64,000 bases of DNA from Synergistaceae bacterium (GTDB lineage: Bacteria; Synergistota; Synergistia; Synergistales; Aminobacteriaceae): the NCBI GenBank assembly GCA_018436725.1, contig JAHDKT010000022.1:100282-164281 (forward strand), read 5' to 3'. The translations under genes were made by a program, and so were the position numbers. Within the stretch, counting starts at the first letter, position 1, and every line of letters starts with the position of its first letter. Shown here piece by piece: positions 33,811 through 42,211 of this stretch. The notes beneath the pieces are model-generated. The model was given only the letters and a program-made list of their open reading frames with translations. It made no database searches and had not been told where the DNA came from.

Positions 33811-35670
33811 CTACTCAGCCTCCTCGGAAGACGCGACGATCGCCCCGTGCGGACAGACCGACAGGCACACGCCGCAGGAAACGCAGAACCTTTCGTCGAT
33901 GAAAGCCTTCCCCGTCTCCGCGGAGAAGACAAGCCCGGGACAGTTGAAAAAGTTGATGCAGAACTTGCAGCCGATGCATTTCTCCGGATCCACCTTCACC
34001 GGGATCGAAGACTGCTCCGGACGAAGGAGCATGCACGGATGGCGGAAGATCACCACGGCCGGCTCCCCCCTCGACTTCGCGTGCTCCCAGGCTTCCTTGA
34101 TCGCCGTTTTGCCGAGAGCGACGTCGTAGGCCTCGATCGTCTTTACGTACTCGACTCCGCAACCGCGACACGCGCCCTCGATATCGACCTTCCGCCCCTC
34201 GTCGCCTTTGCGGAGCTTCGTTCCGACTGCGGGGTTGGCCTGTCCGCCCGTCATCGCCGTGATACTGTTGTCGAGGATGGCAAGCACGAACGCATGACGG
34301 TTGTACACGGCGCTCGCAAGCCCGGGGAGCCCCATGTGGAAGAAGGTGGAGTCGCCTATGGTCGTCACGACGGGGCGGTCTATCCCCGCGGCCTTGTGGG
34401 CAAGGAAAAAACCCGAGCCCATCGTCACCGACGCGCCCATATCGACGACCGCGTCCACCGCCTTCTGGTTGACTCCGAGCGTGTAGCAGCCGATGTCGGA
34501 GGGGTTCACGGCGTTCGGAAGCGCCTGGCGTATGGAAAAGAAGCTCGCCCTGTGAGGGCAACCGGGACAGAGCATCGGCTTGCGGGGAACAATGCGCAGC
34601 TCCTCCAGCGCTTCCTTGAGAAGAGGGTGTTCCTTTCCCGCAAGAGAATCGTCCTGAAGCAATCGTCCGAGAATACCCGCGATCACCTCGGGAAGAAGCT
34701 CGCCCGCGCCGGGTACCGTTCCGTTCCAGCGCCCGAGGATGCGGGTGCGGTCAGGAAGCTGCATCTCCATCACGGGGTAGGTCTCCTCGAGGAAGAGCAC
34801 CCTGTCGTGGCGGGCGATGAAGTCGTTCACCATATTCACCGGCAACGGGTGGGGCGTGCCTATTTTCAGCACCGAAACGTCGTCCCTGCCGGCCTCCTTC
34901 AGAAGGTCCGTCGCCACGGAGAACGGAACGCCGGAGGCGACGATGCCGAGCACAGGCTTTCTCTTCGCCGGAATCTCGTAGTTGTACTTCGAGAACTCGG
35001 TCTCGAAGACTGTTCGAATATCTTCGACCTTGCGGTTGAGCTTCGGATGGTTGATCTTCACGCTCGCCGGAAGACATACCCAGCGGGAAGGCTCTTTTTC
35101 GAACTTCACAGCGCCGGAGGTCGGACGGATCTCCCCGAGTTCTATGTCCTGACGGCAGTGGTCGACGCGCACGCCCGGACGAAGCATCGCGATGATGCCG
35201 AAACGCTCGGAAAGGTCGAAGGCATCGAAGACCATCTCCTTGGCCTCCGCCGCGGTCGCCGGATCGAAGCACGGAATCTTGGCGAACATGGCGAAGTACC
35301 GGCTGTCCTGTTCCGTCTGCGAGCTGTGCGGGCCCGGGTCGTCCGCGACGACCAGCAAGAATCCGCCCTTCAGGTCGAAGTGCGCCACGCTCATGAACGG
35401 GTCGGCGGCAACGTTGAGTCCGACCTGCTTCATCACCGCGCATGCCCTGGCGCCTGTAAACGAAGCCGCGGCAGCCACTTCGAACGCCACTTTCTCGTTG
35501 ACGCTCCACTCCGCCGACATGGGAGACCCCATCTCGTCCGCGAACTTCGCCACCGCCGGCAGGATCTCGGACGACGGCGTGCCCGGATAGGCCGACGCAA
35601 CAAGACATCCGGCCTCCACAATCCCTCTCGCTATCGCTTCGTTTCCAAGCAGTATGGCCCTCGTGCTCAC
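33811..35670 (-). CDS. iorA: indolepyruvate ferredoxin oxidoreductase, alpha subunit
   Basis: A 619-residue IorA with a pyrimidine domain (AYPGTPSSEILPAVA), a TPP-binding domain (GDSTFFHMGLPGLASAVYN with NSITAMTGGQ) and a C-terminal two-[4Fe-4S] ferredoxin domain (CIGCKFCINFFNCPG, then CVSCGVCLSVCP). One cysteine cluster has the shifted spacing usual in IorA. I start at the GTG at 35670, 9 nt after GGAGGTG and just past the thioesterase stop. The ATG at 35691 overlaps that stop and lacks a site. This enzyme is a hallmark of anaerobic amino acid fermenters. Confidence 0.95.
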   Translation of the reverse strand: MSTRAILLGNEAIARGIVEAGCLVASAYPGTPSSEILPAVAKFADEMGSPMSAEWSVNEKVAFEVAAAASFTGARACAVMKQVGLNVAADPFMSVAHFDLKGGFLLVVADDPGPHSSQTEQDSRYFAMFAKIPCFDPATAAEAKEMVFDAFDLSERFGIIAMLRPGVRVDHCRQDIELGEIRPTSGAVKFEKEPSRWVCLPASVKINHPKLNRKVEDIRTVFETEFSKYNYEIPAKRKPVLGIVASGVPFSVATDLLKEAGRDDVSVLKIGTPHPLPVNMVNDFIARHDRVLFLEETYPVMEMQLPDRTRILGRWNGTVPGAGELLPEVIAGILGRLLQDDSLAGKEHPLLKEALEELRIVPRKPMLCPGCPHRASFFSIRQALPNAVNPSDIGCYTLGVNQKAVDAVVDMGASVTMGSGFFLAHKAAGIDRPVVTTIGDSTFFHMGLPGLASAVYNRHAFVLAILDNSITAMTGGQANPAVGTKLRKGDEGRKVDIEGACRGCGVEYVKTIEAYDVALGKTAIKEAWEHAKSRGEPAVVIFRHPCMLLRPEQSSIPVKVDPEKCIGCKFCINFFNCPGLVFSAETGKAFIDERFCVSCGVCLSVCPHGAIVASSEEAE

Positions 35671-35671
35671 T

Positions 35672-36097
35672 CTACGCGACACCTCCATCATCCCTCAGCG
35701 CCTCAATCCAGCGACGCATGGGGTTGTCTCCCCGCAACAACCTGCCGTTTCCGTCCACGAACGCGTGGCGGGTCCATCCGGCGGCAAGGGGTTTCCCGTC
35801 GGATGCCCTTTCGATGCGGCACTCGAAGACGATGCTGCTCGCCCTTAATTCACCGATCTTCGTGTAGATAACAATTTCATCCTCGTAGCGAGCAGGATGC
35901 TTGTAGCGGCAGTGGGATTCCACAACAGGAAGGTACACTCCCTCGGCTTCCCACTCGGCGTACGATCTGCCGAGAGAGCGGCAAAATTCGGTCCGCCCCA
36001 CTTCGAACCAGTAGAGATAATTGGCGTAATACGCGACGCCCATCTGGTCGGTGTCGCCGTAACGAACACGCAGTGTGAAAGGAACTTCGGAGGACAC
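35672..36097 (-). CDS. YbgC-type 4-hydroxybenzoyl-CoA thioesterase family protein
   Basis: A 141-residue hotdog-fold thioesterase. RYGDTDQMGVAYYANYLYWF contains the catalytic Asp and the conserved Asn-Tyr; HCRYKHPARYEDEI follows. The GTG at 36097 has GGGAGGT 7 nt upstream. It lies directly upstream of iorAB, so it may release free arylacetates from the CoA esters that IorAB makes, sacrificing ATP but recycling CoA. The substrate is inferred from position only; other YbgC proteins act on acyl-ACP or short acyl-CoA. Confidence 0.87.
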   Translation of the reverse strand: MSSEVPFTLRVRYGDTDQMGVAYYANYLYWFEVGRTEFCRSLGRSYAEWEAEGVYLPVVESHCRYKHPARYEDEIVIYTKIGELRASSIVFECRIERASDGKPLAAGWTRHAFVDGNGRLLRGDNPMRRWIEALRDDGGVA

Positions 36098-36192
36098 GGG
36101 AACACCTCCCGGAAAAGGTGAAGGAGAACGATCATACTGAGAAAACGCCTACAATGCACGCGTTTTCTTCAAGGACCTACTCCTTGTGGCGA

Positions 36193-36222
36193 ATTATATA
36201 CCAAATACTATTTTTGATGCAA
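36193..36222 (-). promoter_or_regulatory. promoter for the thioesterase-iorAB operon
   Basis: A perfect TATAAT on the minus strand (36198-36193) with a weak TTGCAT 18 nt upstream, in an AT-rich stretch about 100 nt before the thioesterase start. Confidence 0.5.
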
Positions 36223-36230
36223 CAAAAAAA

Positions 36231-36647
36231 TCATCCACCGCACTTATTCATATGCGCCGCCATGAGACAGTCCTCTTCCACCACAGGATACCCCGCCTCT
36301 GCAAGCGAAGAGGCCAGCGGCTCGTTTTGCGCTCCCGGCTGGAACCACACCACAGGCTTGTAGGAGAGCTGCTCCAAGTCGTCCGCAATCGCACCCTGCA
36401 TCTTCTCCGAGAGAAAGAGCGCGACAACATCCACTCCCTCTTTCAAGGAAGCGAGGTCGGCAACGCAGGGCAGTCCAAGTATTTCAGCGCCCGCGTACCC
36501 CGGATTTACCGGAAAGAGCGTAAAACCGGCGCCGGAAAGGTAGTTCATCACCCGAAACACCGGCCGGTCGGCCTTTGGCGACGCCCCGACTATCGCCACT
36601 CTGCTGGGAGCGCAGACATACTGCTTCAAAATATCTTCTTTCTTCAC
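36231..36647 (-). CDS. CoA-binding (YccU-like) protein
   Basis: A 138-residue protein consisting of a single CoA-binding Rossmann domain. It shows RVAIVGASPKADRPVFRVMN, FTLFPVNPGYAG and KPVVWFQPGAQNE, plus a Cys near VVEEDCLMAAH, as in YccU-type proteins. The GTG at 36647 follows GAGGTGA. The function of this family is unknown; it resembles the N-terminal domain of succinyl-CoA synthetase alpha. Its place beside a thioesterase and iorAB hints at CoA-ester metabolism, but the promoter between them suggests separate control. Confidence 0.85.
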   Translation of the reverse strand: MKKEDILKQYVCAPSRVAIVGASPKADRPVFRVMNYLSGAGFTLFPVNPGYAGAEILGLPCVADLASLKEGVDVVALFLSEKMQGAIADDLEQLSYKPVVWFQPGAQNEPLASSLAEAGYPVVEEDCLMAAHMNKCGG

Positions 36648-36778
36648 TCGAATCACCTCTCCCGAAAAATCGTTGCCGCACGCACTCTCTTTGAGTACCT
36701 TCGTATTATACCCCACCCGCCGGAAAGCGCGAAAAAACGCGAGAAGATTCGCAGTTCGCGCAGGTCGTCCTCCGCACG

Positions 36779-36807
36779 TTGGCAAGAGTGAAAAAGATGT
36801 GTATAAT
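36779..36807 (+). promoter_or_regulatory. tRNA-Ser promoter
   Basis: TTGGCA (36779-36784), a 17-nt spacer and a perfect TATAAT (36802-36807), 12 nt before the mature tRNA 5' end. It is the best sigma-70 promoter in the window. Confidence 0.82.
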
Positions 36808-36818
36808 GCTCTGCATCC

Positions 36819-36904
36819 GGAGGGCTGTCCGAGCGGTCGATGGTGGCTGACTTGAAATCAGCTGGGCGAAAGCCCCAGGGGTTCGAATCCTCTGCCCTCC
36901 GCCA
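36819..36904 (+). tRNA. tRNA-Ser (anticodon UGA)
   Basis: An 86-nt class II tRNA. The acceptor stem GGAGGGC pairs with GCCCTCC; the anticodon stem GCTGA pairs with TCAGC around CTTGAAA, giving anticodon TGA at 36853-36855. A long variable arm (TGGGCGAAAGCCCCA) and the T-arm GGTTCGAATCC fit Ser. The CCA end is encoded. It reads UCA and related Ser codons. Confidence 0.97.
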
Positions 36905-36941
36905 TTTTTTGTATGTTCGGACATGCCCACGTCCGCAGACG

Positions 36942-36979
36942 AAAAGGGGGAACGCGGGCGGAACGCGGTCCCCCTTTTT
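36942..36979. terminator. bidirectional terminator between tRNA-Ser and the FAH-family gene
   Basis: AAAA-GGGGGA-x-CGCG, loop GGCGGAA, CGCG-x-TCCCCC-TTTTT. The 10-bp stem with one mismatch is flanked by A and T runs on both sides, so it can serve the tRNA (plus) and the convergent FAH gene (minus). Confidence 0.8.
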
Positions 36980-37000
36980 GCGATCGCTTCAGGGAAGCGT

Positions 37001-37765
37001 TTACGCTACGACGTTTTCAAGCGCACCCAGCTCTTCTATCTCGACGCGCATCAGGTCGCCCTTCTGCACGGGTCCGATTCCCGCAGGAGTACCTGTGATG
37101 ATCACATCGCCGGCCTCCAGCGTCATCACATGCGAAATATGGCTGACCAGCACCGGGACCGGGAAGATGAAGTTGCTGGTTCGTGAGTGCTGAACAACCT
37201 TCCCGTTGACCAGCATCGCGATCTCCAAGTCCGACGGATCGACTCCGGCGACGACGAACGGTCCAAGCGGGCAGAATGTGTCGAACGACTTTGAACGCGT
37301 CCACTGCCCGTCCTTCGACTGAAGGTCGCGGGCGGTTACGTCGTTGGCGCATGTATAGCCCAGAATGTACTCAAGCGCCTTCTCCGGCGAAACGCTCCGG
37401 CATTTCTTCCCGATGACGATTCCCAGTTCCGCCTCGTAATCCACTCGCTTGGTCATCACCGGCGGATAGACCACCGGCTCGCGGTGTCCCGTCACGCTCG
37501 TCGCAGGTTTGATGAAAAGCAGCGGCTCCTCGGGGATCGGCAGTCCGACCTCCTTCGCATGGTCTCTGTAGTTCAGCCCCACGGCGACAACCTTCGAAGG
37601 CGATGTCGGAGGAAGAAAACGCTCCACATCCGAAAGCGTTCCAAGACGCTCCCCCGGCTTCGCGGTCTCCGCCATAGGACCGCGCACGGCGTAGAGCGAG
37701 CCGTCGAGCACCAAAGCTTGCCGTTCTTCCCCGTGAATTCTGCAGCGCACAAATGTCTTTTTCAT
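37001..37765 (-). CDS. fumarylacetoacetate hydrolase family protein
   Basis: A 254-residue FAH-fold enzyme. The metal site is formed by acidic residues in DYEAELGIVIGKK, and NYRDHAKE and TGTPAGIGPVQKGD are family motifs. Members hydrolyse or decarboxylate acylpyruvates, isomerise 2-hydroxyhepta-2,4-diene-1,7-dioate, or decarboxylate or tautomerise oxaloacetate. The length fits the FAHD1/YcgM/HpcE-like group. It stands alone, divergent from phoU, with GGAGGAG before its ATG. The exact substrate is unknown; in a fermenter, oxaloacetate tautomerase or decarboxylase activity is plausible. Confidence 0.88.
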   Translation of the reverse strand: MKKTFVRCRIHGEERQALVLDGSLYAVRGPMAETAKPGERLGTLSDVERFLPPTSPSKVVAVGLNYRDHAKEVGLPIPEEPLLFIKPATSVTGHREPVVYPPVMTKRVDYEAELGIVIGKKCRSVSPEKALEYILGYTCANDVTARDLQSKDGQWTRSKSFDTFCPLGPFVVAGVDPSDLEIAMLVNGKVVQHSRTSNFIFPVPVLVSHISHVMTLEAGDVIITGTPAGIGPVQKGDLMRVEIEELGALENVVA

Positions 37766-37893
37766 TTTATTATCTCCTCCGAAAATGGAATTTTCTCTGC
37801 CTGGGAATGTATGATAGCAGATAGAGCGGGGACAAAAAACCGACGCTCCGAGAAAAAATTTTATGAAAGAAAAACTCGGACTCGCCGAAATAA

Positions 37894-37922
37894 TTGACTT
37901 TCATGATGCCGTATCGTATCCT
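37894..37922 (+). promoter_or_regulatory. probable phoU promoter
   Basis: TTGACT (37894-37899), 17-nt spacer, TATCCT (37917-37922), about 135 nt before phoU in the 297-nt divergent gap with the FAH gene. A dyad (37922-37939) overlaps its start point. Confidence 0.5.
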
Positions 37923-37939
37923 GTAACATTATCGTTACA
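37922..37939. promoter_or_regulatory. operator-like dyad TGTAAC-N6-GTTACA
   Basis: A perfect 6+6 inverted repeat with a 6-nt centre, placed on the predicted transcription start of phoU. That is a classic repressor position. The cognate regulator is not in the window or not recognised. Confidence 0.5.
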
Positions 37940-38062
37940 TAACCGTTGCCCCCGTTGACACTTTCCATATCAATCCTCCGCTAAGCCGAAGTAAAGAGGA
38001 TATACTCGTTTCTTACAGGAAAATGCAACGGGATCGCCACTGTTTTCGAGGAGGGGTGGAGT

Positions 38063-38809
38063 ATGTTCGGAAAAAAGAACGGGAAGGTCGAGTCCCTTCT
38101 CTATTCGGGTGATCGAGTGAAGATTCTCGCCATGGTCCGCGAGATGGGCAGCATGGCGAGCGAGGCGTTCAGGCTTGCCGTTCAGTCGCTTGAAGAAAGG
38201 GACGACGCGCTGGCGGACAAAGTCATCGAAGAGGACGACGCCATAGACGATCTGGAGGCGACGATCGACCACGAATGTCTTTGCTCGATCGCAATGCGCC
38301 AGCCTGTGCGCGAGGATCTCCGCTTCGTCTTCGCCGTCCTGAAGATTATCACCGATCTGGAACGAATAGGCGACCAGGGCGTCAATATCGCCAAGAAGGC
38401 GAAGATCCTCAATCAGTATCCGCTGCTGAAACCACTTGTCGACATCCCCAAGATGAAGGTCATCGCCACGGAGATGGTAGCCGATTCCCTGAAGGCCTTC
38501 GAGGAGAACGACACGCTGCTTGCGGAGGCCATCTGCATGAGGGACGAGGAACTGGACACCCTCTACGACTGCATTTTCGATGAACTCATCGGTATCCTGG
38601 GCAAAAAGCCGGAGGGGGACCAGGCGACCGCCCAGTGCGCCGCCGGACTGCTCTGGGTTGCGCGCCATCTCGCCCGTATAGGCGACCATGCGACCAACGT
38701 CGCGGAGAGAGTCTACTTTATGGTGAAGGGCGAACGGCTCAAGCCGCTCATCGAAGCGAAGAAAAAGGCGCTTCAGGCGAAGATCGAGGAAAACGGATTT
38801 CCGCACTGA
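38063..38809 (+). CDS. phoU: PhoU domain protein
   Basis: A 248-residue protein with two PhoU three-helix repeats. Each has the family E/D-x-x-x-D core: DKVIEEDDAIDDLEATIDHE and LERIGDQGVNIA in the first, RDEELDTLYDCIFDELIGIL and ARIGDHATNVAERVYFM in the second. PhoU normally restrains the Pst transporter and PhoR. No pst or pho genes are here; instead it precedes tctCBA by about 105 nt. The N-terminus carries a short extension (MFGKKNGKVESLLYSGD). A solitary PhoU may act with a Na/Pi transporter elsewhere. Confidence 0.9.
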   Translation: MFGKKNGKVESLLYSGDRVKILAMVREMGSMASEAFRLAVQSLEERDDALADKVIEEDDAIDDLEATIDHECLCSIAMRQPVREDLRFVFAVLKIITDLERIGDQGVNIAKKAKILNQYPLLKPLVDIPKMKVIATEMVADSLKAFEENDTLLAEAICMRDEELDTLYDCIFDELIGILGKKPEGDQATAQCAAGLLWVARHLARIGDHATNVAERVYFMVKGERLKPLIEAKKKALQAKIEENGFPH

Positions 38810-38914
38810 GATCTTCATGCCCTTTCTCTGCGAAAGGAGGTGGAGCATTTTCTCCTCTGCTTCAGGCGCTACCGTACCAACAGATGCACCTCATATTCGA
38901 AAGGAGACGAGAAC

Positions 38915-39862
38915 ATGAAAAAAGCCATTCCGCTTGTCCTTGCGTTCTGTATCGTCCTTGGAGCGACTGCGGCCATAGCCGCCGAGTATCCGACCAAAGC
39001 GGTGACCATCATAGTCGCCTCCAACGCGGGAGGCGGTACCGACACGATGGCCCGCCTCTTCGCCAAGTTCGCCGAGAAATACTTCTCCCAGCCGTTCGTC
39101 ATCAACAACATCGACGGCGCCGGCGGCCAGAGAGGCTTCGAGGCCCTCGCGCGCGCCCGAAAGGACGCCTACACCATCGGCACGCTGTACACCCCGCACC
39201 TTACGGCGCACATGTCCGCCAAGAGGGCGAGCTACACTCTCGACAATTTCGCAATGCTGTACAACCTGGTCACCGACCCCGGCGTGCTCGTGGTGCCTTC
39301 CTCCAGCCGCTTCCACAGCATTCAGGACATCATCGATGCTGAGAAGGCCGCGCCGGGCTCCCTTACCGGCTCCACTTCCGGCCCCGGAAGCGACGACGCG
39401 TTCGCCCTCGCGCAGTTCAACGAGGCGACCGGATGCACGGTGAAGAGCGTTCCGTCGACGGGTTCCTCCAACGCGAAGGCGACCGTCATGGGCGGCCACG
39501 TTTCGATGGGCTTCATGAATCTCTCGCAGGTCGAGTCCAACATGAAGGCCGGAGAAGTCCGCATCCTCGCCATGATGACCCCGAAGCGCCACCCGAACGT
39601 CCCCGATATCCCGACATTCGCGGAGCTTGGGTACAAGGTGGTTTCCGACTCATCCAGAGGTTTCGCCGCGCCTGCGGGCATCCCCGACGAGGCGTACAAG
39701 AAGCTGGTGGAGACGTTCGAGAAGGTGCTCGTCGACCCCGAGTTCCTCGAGGCCGCCAAGGAACAGCTGCAGATGAACTTCATGACCCCCGAGGAGTACA
39801 AGGCCTACCTCGCCGATCTTCTTGAAGTGACGGACAAGGCTTACGAAAAGGATCCCTGGTAG
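38915..39862 (+). CDS. tctC: tripartite tricarboxylate transporter substrate-binding protein TctC
   Basis: A 315-residue periplasmic binding protein. Its signal peptide (MKKAIPLVLAFCIVLG..., cleavage near AIA|AEYP) follows AAGGAGA. The mature protein has the Bug/TctC fold, with ASNAGGGTDTMARLFAKF and NNIDGAGGQRGFEALARA as ligand-contact regions. It hands carboxylate substrates such as citrate, tartrate or aromatic acids to TctAB. The ligand cannot be read from sequence. No TctDE two-component regulator is adjacent. Confidence 0.94.
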   Translation: MKKAIPLVLAFCIVLGATAAIAAEYPTKAVTIIVASNAGGGTDTMARLFAKFAEKYFSQPFVINNIDGAGGQRGFEALARARKDAYTIGTLYTPHLTAHMSAKRASYTLDNFAMLYNLVTDPGVLVVPSSSRFHSIQDIIDAEKAAPGSLTGSTSGPGSDDAFALAQFNEATGCTVKSVPSTGSSNAKATVMGGHVSMGFMNLSQVESNMKAGEVRILAMMTPKRHPNVPDIPTFAELGYKVVSDSSRGFAAPAGIPDEAYKKLVETFEKVLVDPEFLEAAKEQLQMNFMTPEEYKAYLADLLEVTDKAYEKDPW

Positions 39863-39875
39863 AGAGAGGCCCGAT

Positions 39876-40316
39876 ATGACCCGATCTTCCATGAACCGCC
39901 TCTTCGCGGTCGGAGGATTGGGGCTCGCCGCAGCCCTTTTTTTCGGGGCGAATGGATTTCCGGACCGGGCCGCTGATGCGGCCCGTTACGTCTTTTTCCT
40001 CGCCGGAATTCTTGCGGCGCTGTCCCTCGTCCTTCTCCTGCAGAGCACGCCTTCGCCCGACTCGCACGTCAGGGGGGTCCGTTCTCCGCGTTCTTTCACC
40101 GTCGCGGTCGTTGCCATAGCCGTGTACGGAGCCGCTATACCGCGCTTCGGCTTCTTCCCGGCGAGCGCGTTCTTCATGCCGCTCTTGGCGCTGCTTCTGG
40201 GGTACCGACGTCCGCTGTTCATCATTATCGGCACGGGAATCATTCTCTCGTTCGTCTACCTCGTCTTCGTCTACTTCCTCGGCGTTCCGGTGCCGATGGG
40301 AATTTGGGGGGAATAA
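39876..40316 (+). CDS. tctB: tripartite tricarboxylate transporter small membrane protein TctB
   Basis: A 146-residue protein with four predicted membrane segments (about residues 8-26, 36-56, 73-100, 108-138), the TctB layout. It lies 13 nt after tctC and 3 nt before tctA. TctB is the poorly conserved small subunit, so position is an important part of the call. Confidence 0.9.
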   Translation: MTRSSMNRLFAVGGLGLAAALFFGANGFPDRAADAARYVFFLAGILAALSLVLLLQSTPSPDSHVRGVRSPRSFTVAVVAIAVYGAAIPRFGFFPASAFFMPLLALLLGYRRPLFIIIGTGIILSFVYLVFVYFLGVPVPMGIWGE

Positions 40317-40319
40317 ACC

Positions 40320-41807
40320 ATGACCGAATTCATTCTTCCCGCGCTCTCCTCTCTTCTCGATCCGATGGTGCTCCTCGTCATTTCGGCAGGCTCGGTCGTC
40401 GGCATCATCGTCGGCGCGATGCCCGGACTCACCGCCACCATGGCCGTGGCGCTGCTGATCCCGGTCACATTCGGCATGGCGCCGCTCCTCGGCCTCGCGC
40501 TGATGGGCGGAGTATACTCCGGCGGCATGTACGGCGGCGCGATCTCCGCCATTCTCCTCTCGACCCCGGGAACCCCGGCGGCGGCGGCGACAGCCTTCGA
40601 CGGATACCCGATGGCACGGCAGGGGAAGGGCGGCGAGGCGCTGTCCGTGGCCACGTGGGCCAGCTTCTGGGGGGGCATCGTCTCCACGTTCGCCCTGTTG
40701 CTCATGGCGCCCGCCCTCGCCAAGTTCTCGCTCCGTTTCGGGCCTCCCGAGTACTTCGTCCTCGCGATCATGGGGCTTTCCAGCATCGTCACCCTGACGA
40801 AGGGAAGCATGGTCAAGGGACTCCTCTCCGGCTTCCTGGGACTGACCATCGCCACGATCGGCATGGATCCGCTCTCCGGCTTCATGCGCTTTACCTTCGG
40901 AAAGATCGACCTCTTCGACGGAATCCCGTTCATGCCGGCGCTCATCGGGCTCTTCTCGGTCAGCCAGATTCTCGATCTGACCGCGGAGACCCGTATCACC
41001 GAGAACATCGACGACGCAACGCTTTCGACCATCAAACGGAGCAAGCTCCCTCGCGGACTTGCCGGGACGATCTGCCGGGGGGGCGTTATCGGCACGATCG
41101 TCGGCATGCTGCCCGGCGCCGGAGCGACCATATCGTCCTTCATCTCCTATAACTTCGCCAAGCAGAGCGCGAGGGATCCCGAGACCTTCGGCAAGGGCAA
41201 CCCCAAGGGCGTCGCTGCGGCGGAAAGCGCCAACAACGGCTGCGTCGGCGGCTCGCTCATTCCGCTGCTCACGCTCGGGATTCCCGGAAACAGCGTCGCC
41301 GCCGCGCTGATGGGCGGCCTGATGATCCAGGGGCTCATCCCGGGTCCCGAACTTTTCTCCCGGTACGGCACGCTGACCTACGGGTTCATCCTCTCCCTTT
41401 TCATCGCGAACCTCGTCTTTCTTGTCCTCGGGCTCTACCTCGCCCCTTACTTCGCGCGCGTGACCTCGACGCCGAACGCCCTGCTTATTCCGGGGATCGC
41501 CATCCTCTCGGTGATCGGCAGCTACGCCATCAACAACAACATGTTCGACGTCTGGCTGATGATCGCCTTCGGCATAGCCGGATACTTCCTCGAAAAGGGC
41601 GGTTTTTCCACGGGCGCCCTCGTCCTGGGGCTCATCCTCGGCCCGATCGCGGAACTCGGATTCGGGCAGTCGCTCATCATGTCGCAGGGGTCGCCGATGA
41701 TCTTCTTCGAGCGCCCGCTCTGCATCCTCCTCTGGGTCATCACCCTGCTCCTGATGATCCCGGCCTTTTCAAGCCACCTGAAAAAGACGAAAAACAGAAC
41801 AGAGTAG
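40320..41807 (+). CDS. tctA: tripartite tricarboxylate transporter large membrane protein TctA
   Basis: A 495-residue permease with about 11-12 membrane segments. Signatures include VGAMPGLTATMAVALLIPVT near residue 35, GGMYGGAISAILLSTPGTPA, and NSVAAALMGGLMIQGLIPGP. These are the glycine-rich TctA motifs for Na+ or H+-driven substrate movement. It ends 5 nt before a strong terminator, closing the tctCBA operon. Confidence 0.96.
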   Translation: MTEFILPALSSLLDPMVLLVISAGSVVGIIVGAMPGLTATMAVALLIPVTFGMAPLLGLALMGGVYSGGMYGGAISAILLSTPGTPAAAATAFDGYPMARQGKGGEALSVATWASFWGGIVSTFALLLMAPALAKFSLRFGPPEYFVLAIMGLSSIVTLTKGSMVKGLLSGFLGLTIATIGMDPLSGFMRFTFGKIDLFDGIPFMPALIGLFSVSQILDLTAETRITENIDDATLSTIKRSKLPRGLAGTICRGGVIGTIVGMLPGAGATISSFISYNFAKQSARDPETFGKGNPKGVAAAESANNGCVGGSLIPLLTLGIPGNSVAAALMGGLMIQGLIPGPELFSRYGTLTYGFILSLFIANLVFLVLGLYLAPYFARVTSTPNALLIPGIAILSVIGSYAINNNMFDVWLMIAFGIAGYFLEKGGFSTGALVLGLILGPIAELGFGQSLIMSQGSPMIFFERPLCILLWVITLLLMIPAFSSHLKKTKNRTE

Positions 41808-41812
41808 GCGAT

Positions 41813-41837
41813 CCGACCCTTCGGGGTCGGTTTTTTT
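41813..41837 (+). terminator. intrinsic terminator of tctCBA
   Basis: CCGACCC, tetraloop TTCG, GGGTCGG, then seven T. A perfect 7-bp stem with a stable UUCG loop, 5 nt after the tctA stop. Confidence 0.95.
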
Positions 41838-41914
41838 GCACTCCCCCCCTCCACGGAGGAAGGAACATGAACACCTCGCCATCCGCGCATTCGAGGCGCC
41901 GTTCGGCTCGACAT

Positions 41915-42211
41915 TTCGCGCGTTTTGTGGTACTTTTTTAGCATCATGATCTTCCGCTGCCTGAAAAAGGAGATGGTTCGGTGGATAGCGGAGCACAACC
42001 TTTAAGTAGCACCCTTCTCGCGTAGTACGGCGCCGCTGCGGCCTTCCTTTCCGGTAAGCCGAAGCCCGGCGCCCGCCGGGATTTTCCTTGCCGGAGATCC
42101 CTCCGTTTTTTCATTCGGAACGAGAACCGCATGTTCCTCCTTTCGGGATGCTCCTCGCCGAAAGGAGAGTATATCGGCGTCGTGCCGTACAGGAGACAAG
42201 GAGGCGTCGTT
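41915..42211 (+). promoter_or_regulatory. structured mgtE leader, candidate attenuator or riboswitch
   Basis: The 374-nt gap between the tctA terminator and mgtE holds no clear gene. TCGACA-N17-TACTTT (about 41911-41939) may be a promoter. Downstream come a 6-bp hairpin (42065-42080), an intrinsic terminator (42092-42111) and a perfect 10-bp hairpin (42137-42146 with 42158-42167). A 19-codon reading frame (41946-42005, MIFRCLKKEMVRWIAEHNL) could be a leader peptide but lacks a spaced ribosome site. The layout suggests premature termination control of the Mg2+ transporters. I do not see the M-box consensus. Confidence 0.45.
42092..42111 (+). terminator. intrinsic terminator inside the mgtE leader
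   Basis: CGGAG, loop ATCC, CTCCG, then six T, 100 nt upstream of the mgtE start. The stem is short (5 bp) but the T-run is complete. It would stop leader transcripts unless an alternative fold forms. Confidence 0.6.

Noticed and set aside
37970..38848. A 292-codon minus-strand frame over phoU
   Set aside because: Antisense to a well-supported phoU; composition is that of a shadow frame.
41838..42211. M-box (ykoK) magnesium riboswitch before mgtE
   Set aside because: The region is structured and contains a terminator, but I cannot find the conserved M-box segments, so I report only an unassigned leader.
42131..42211. A lipoprotein-like N-terminal extension of MgtE (LLSGCSS)
   Set aside because: It lies in the structured leader, the downstream ATG has a strong ribosome site, and copy 2 starts at the same residue.
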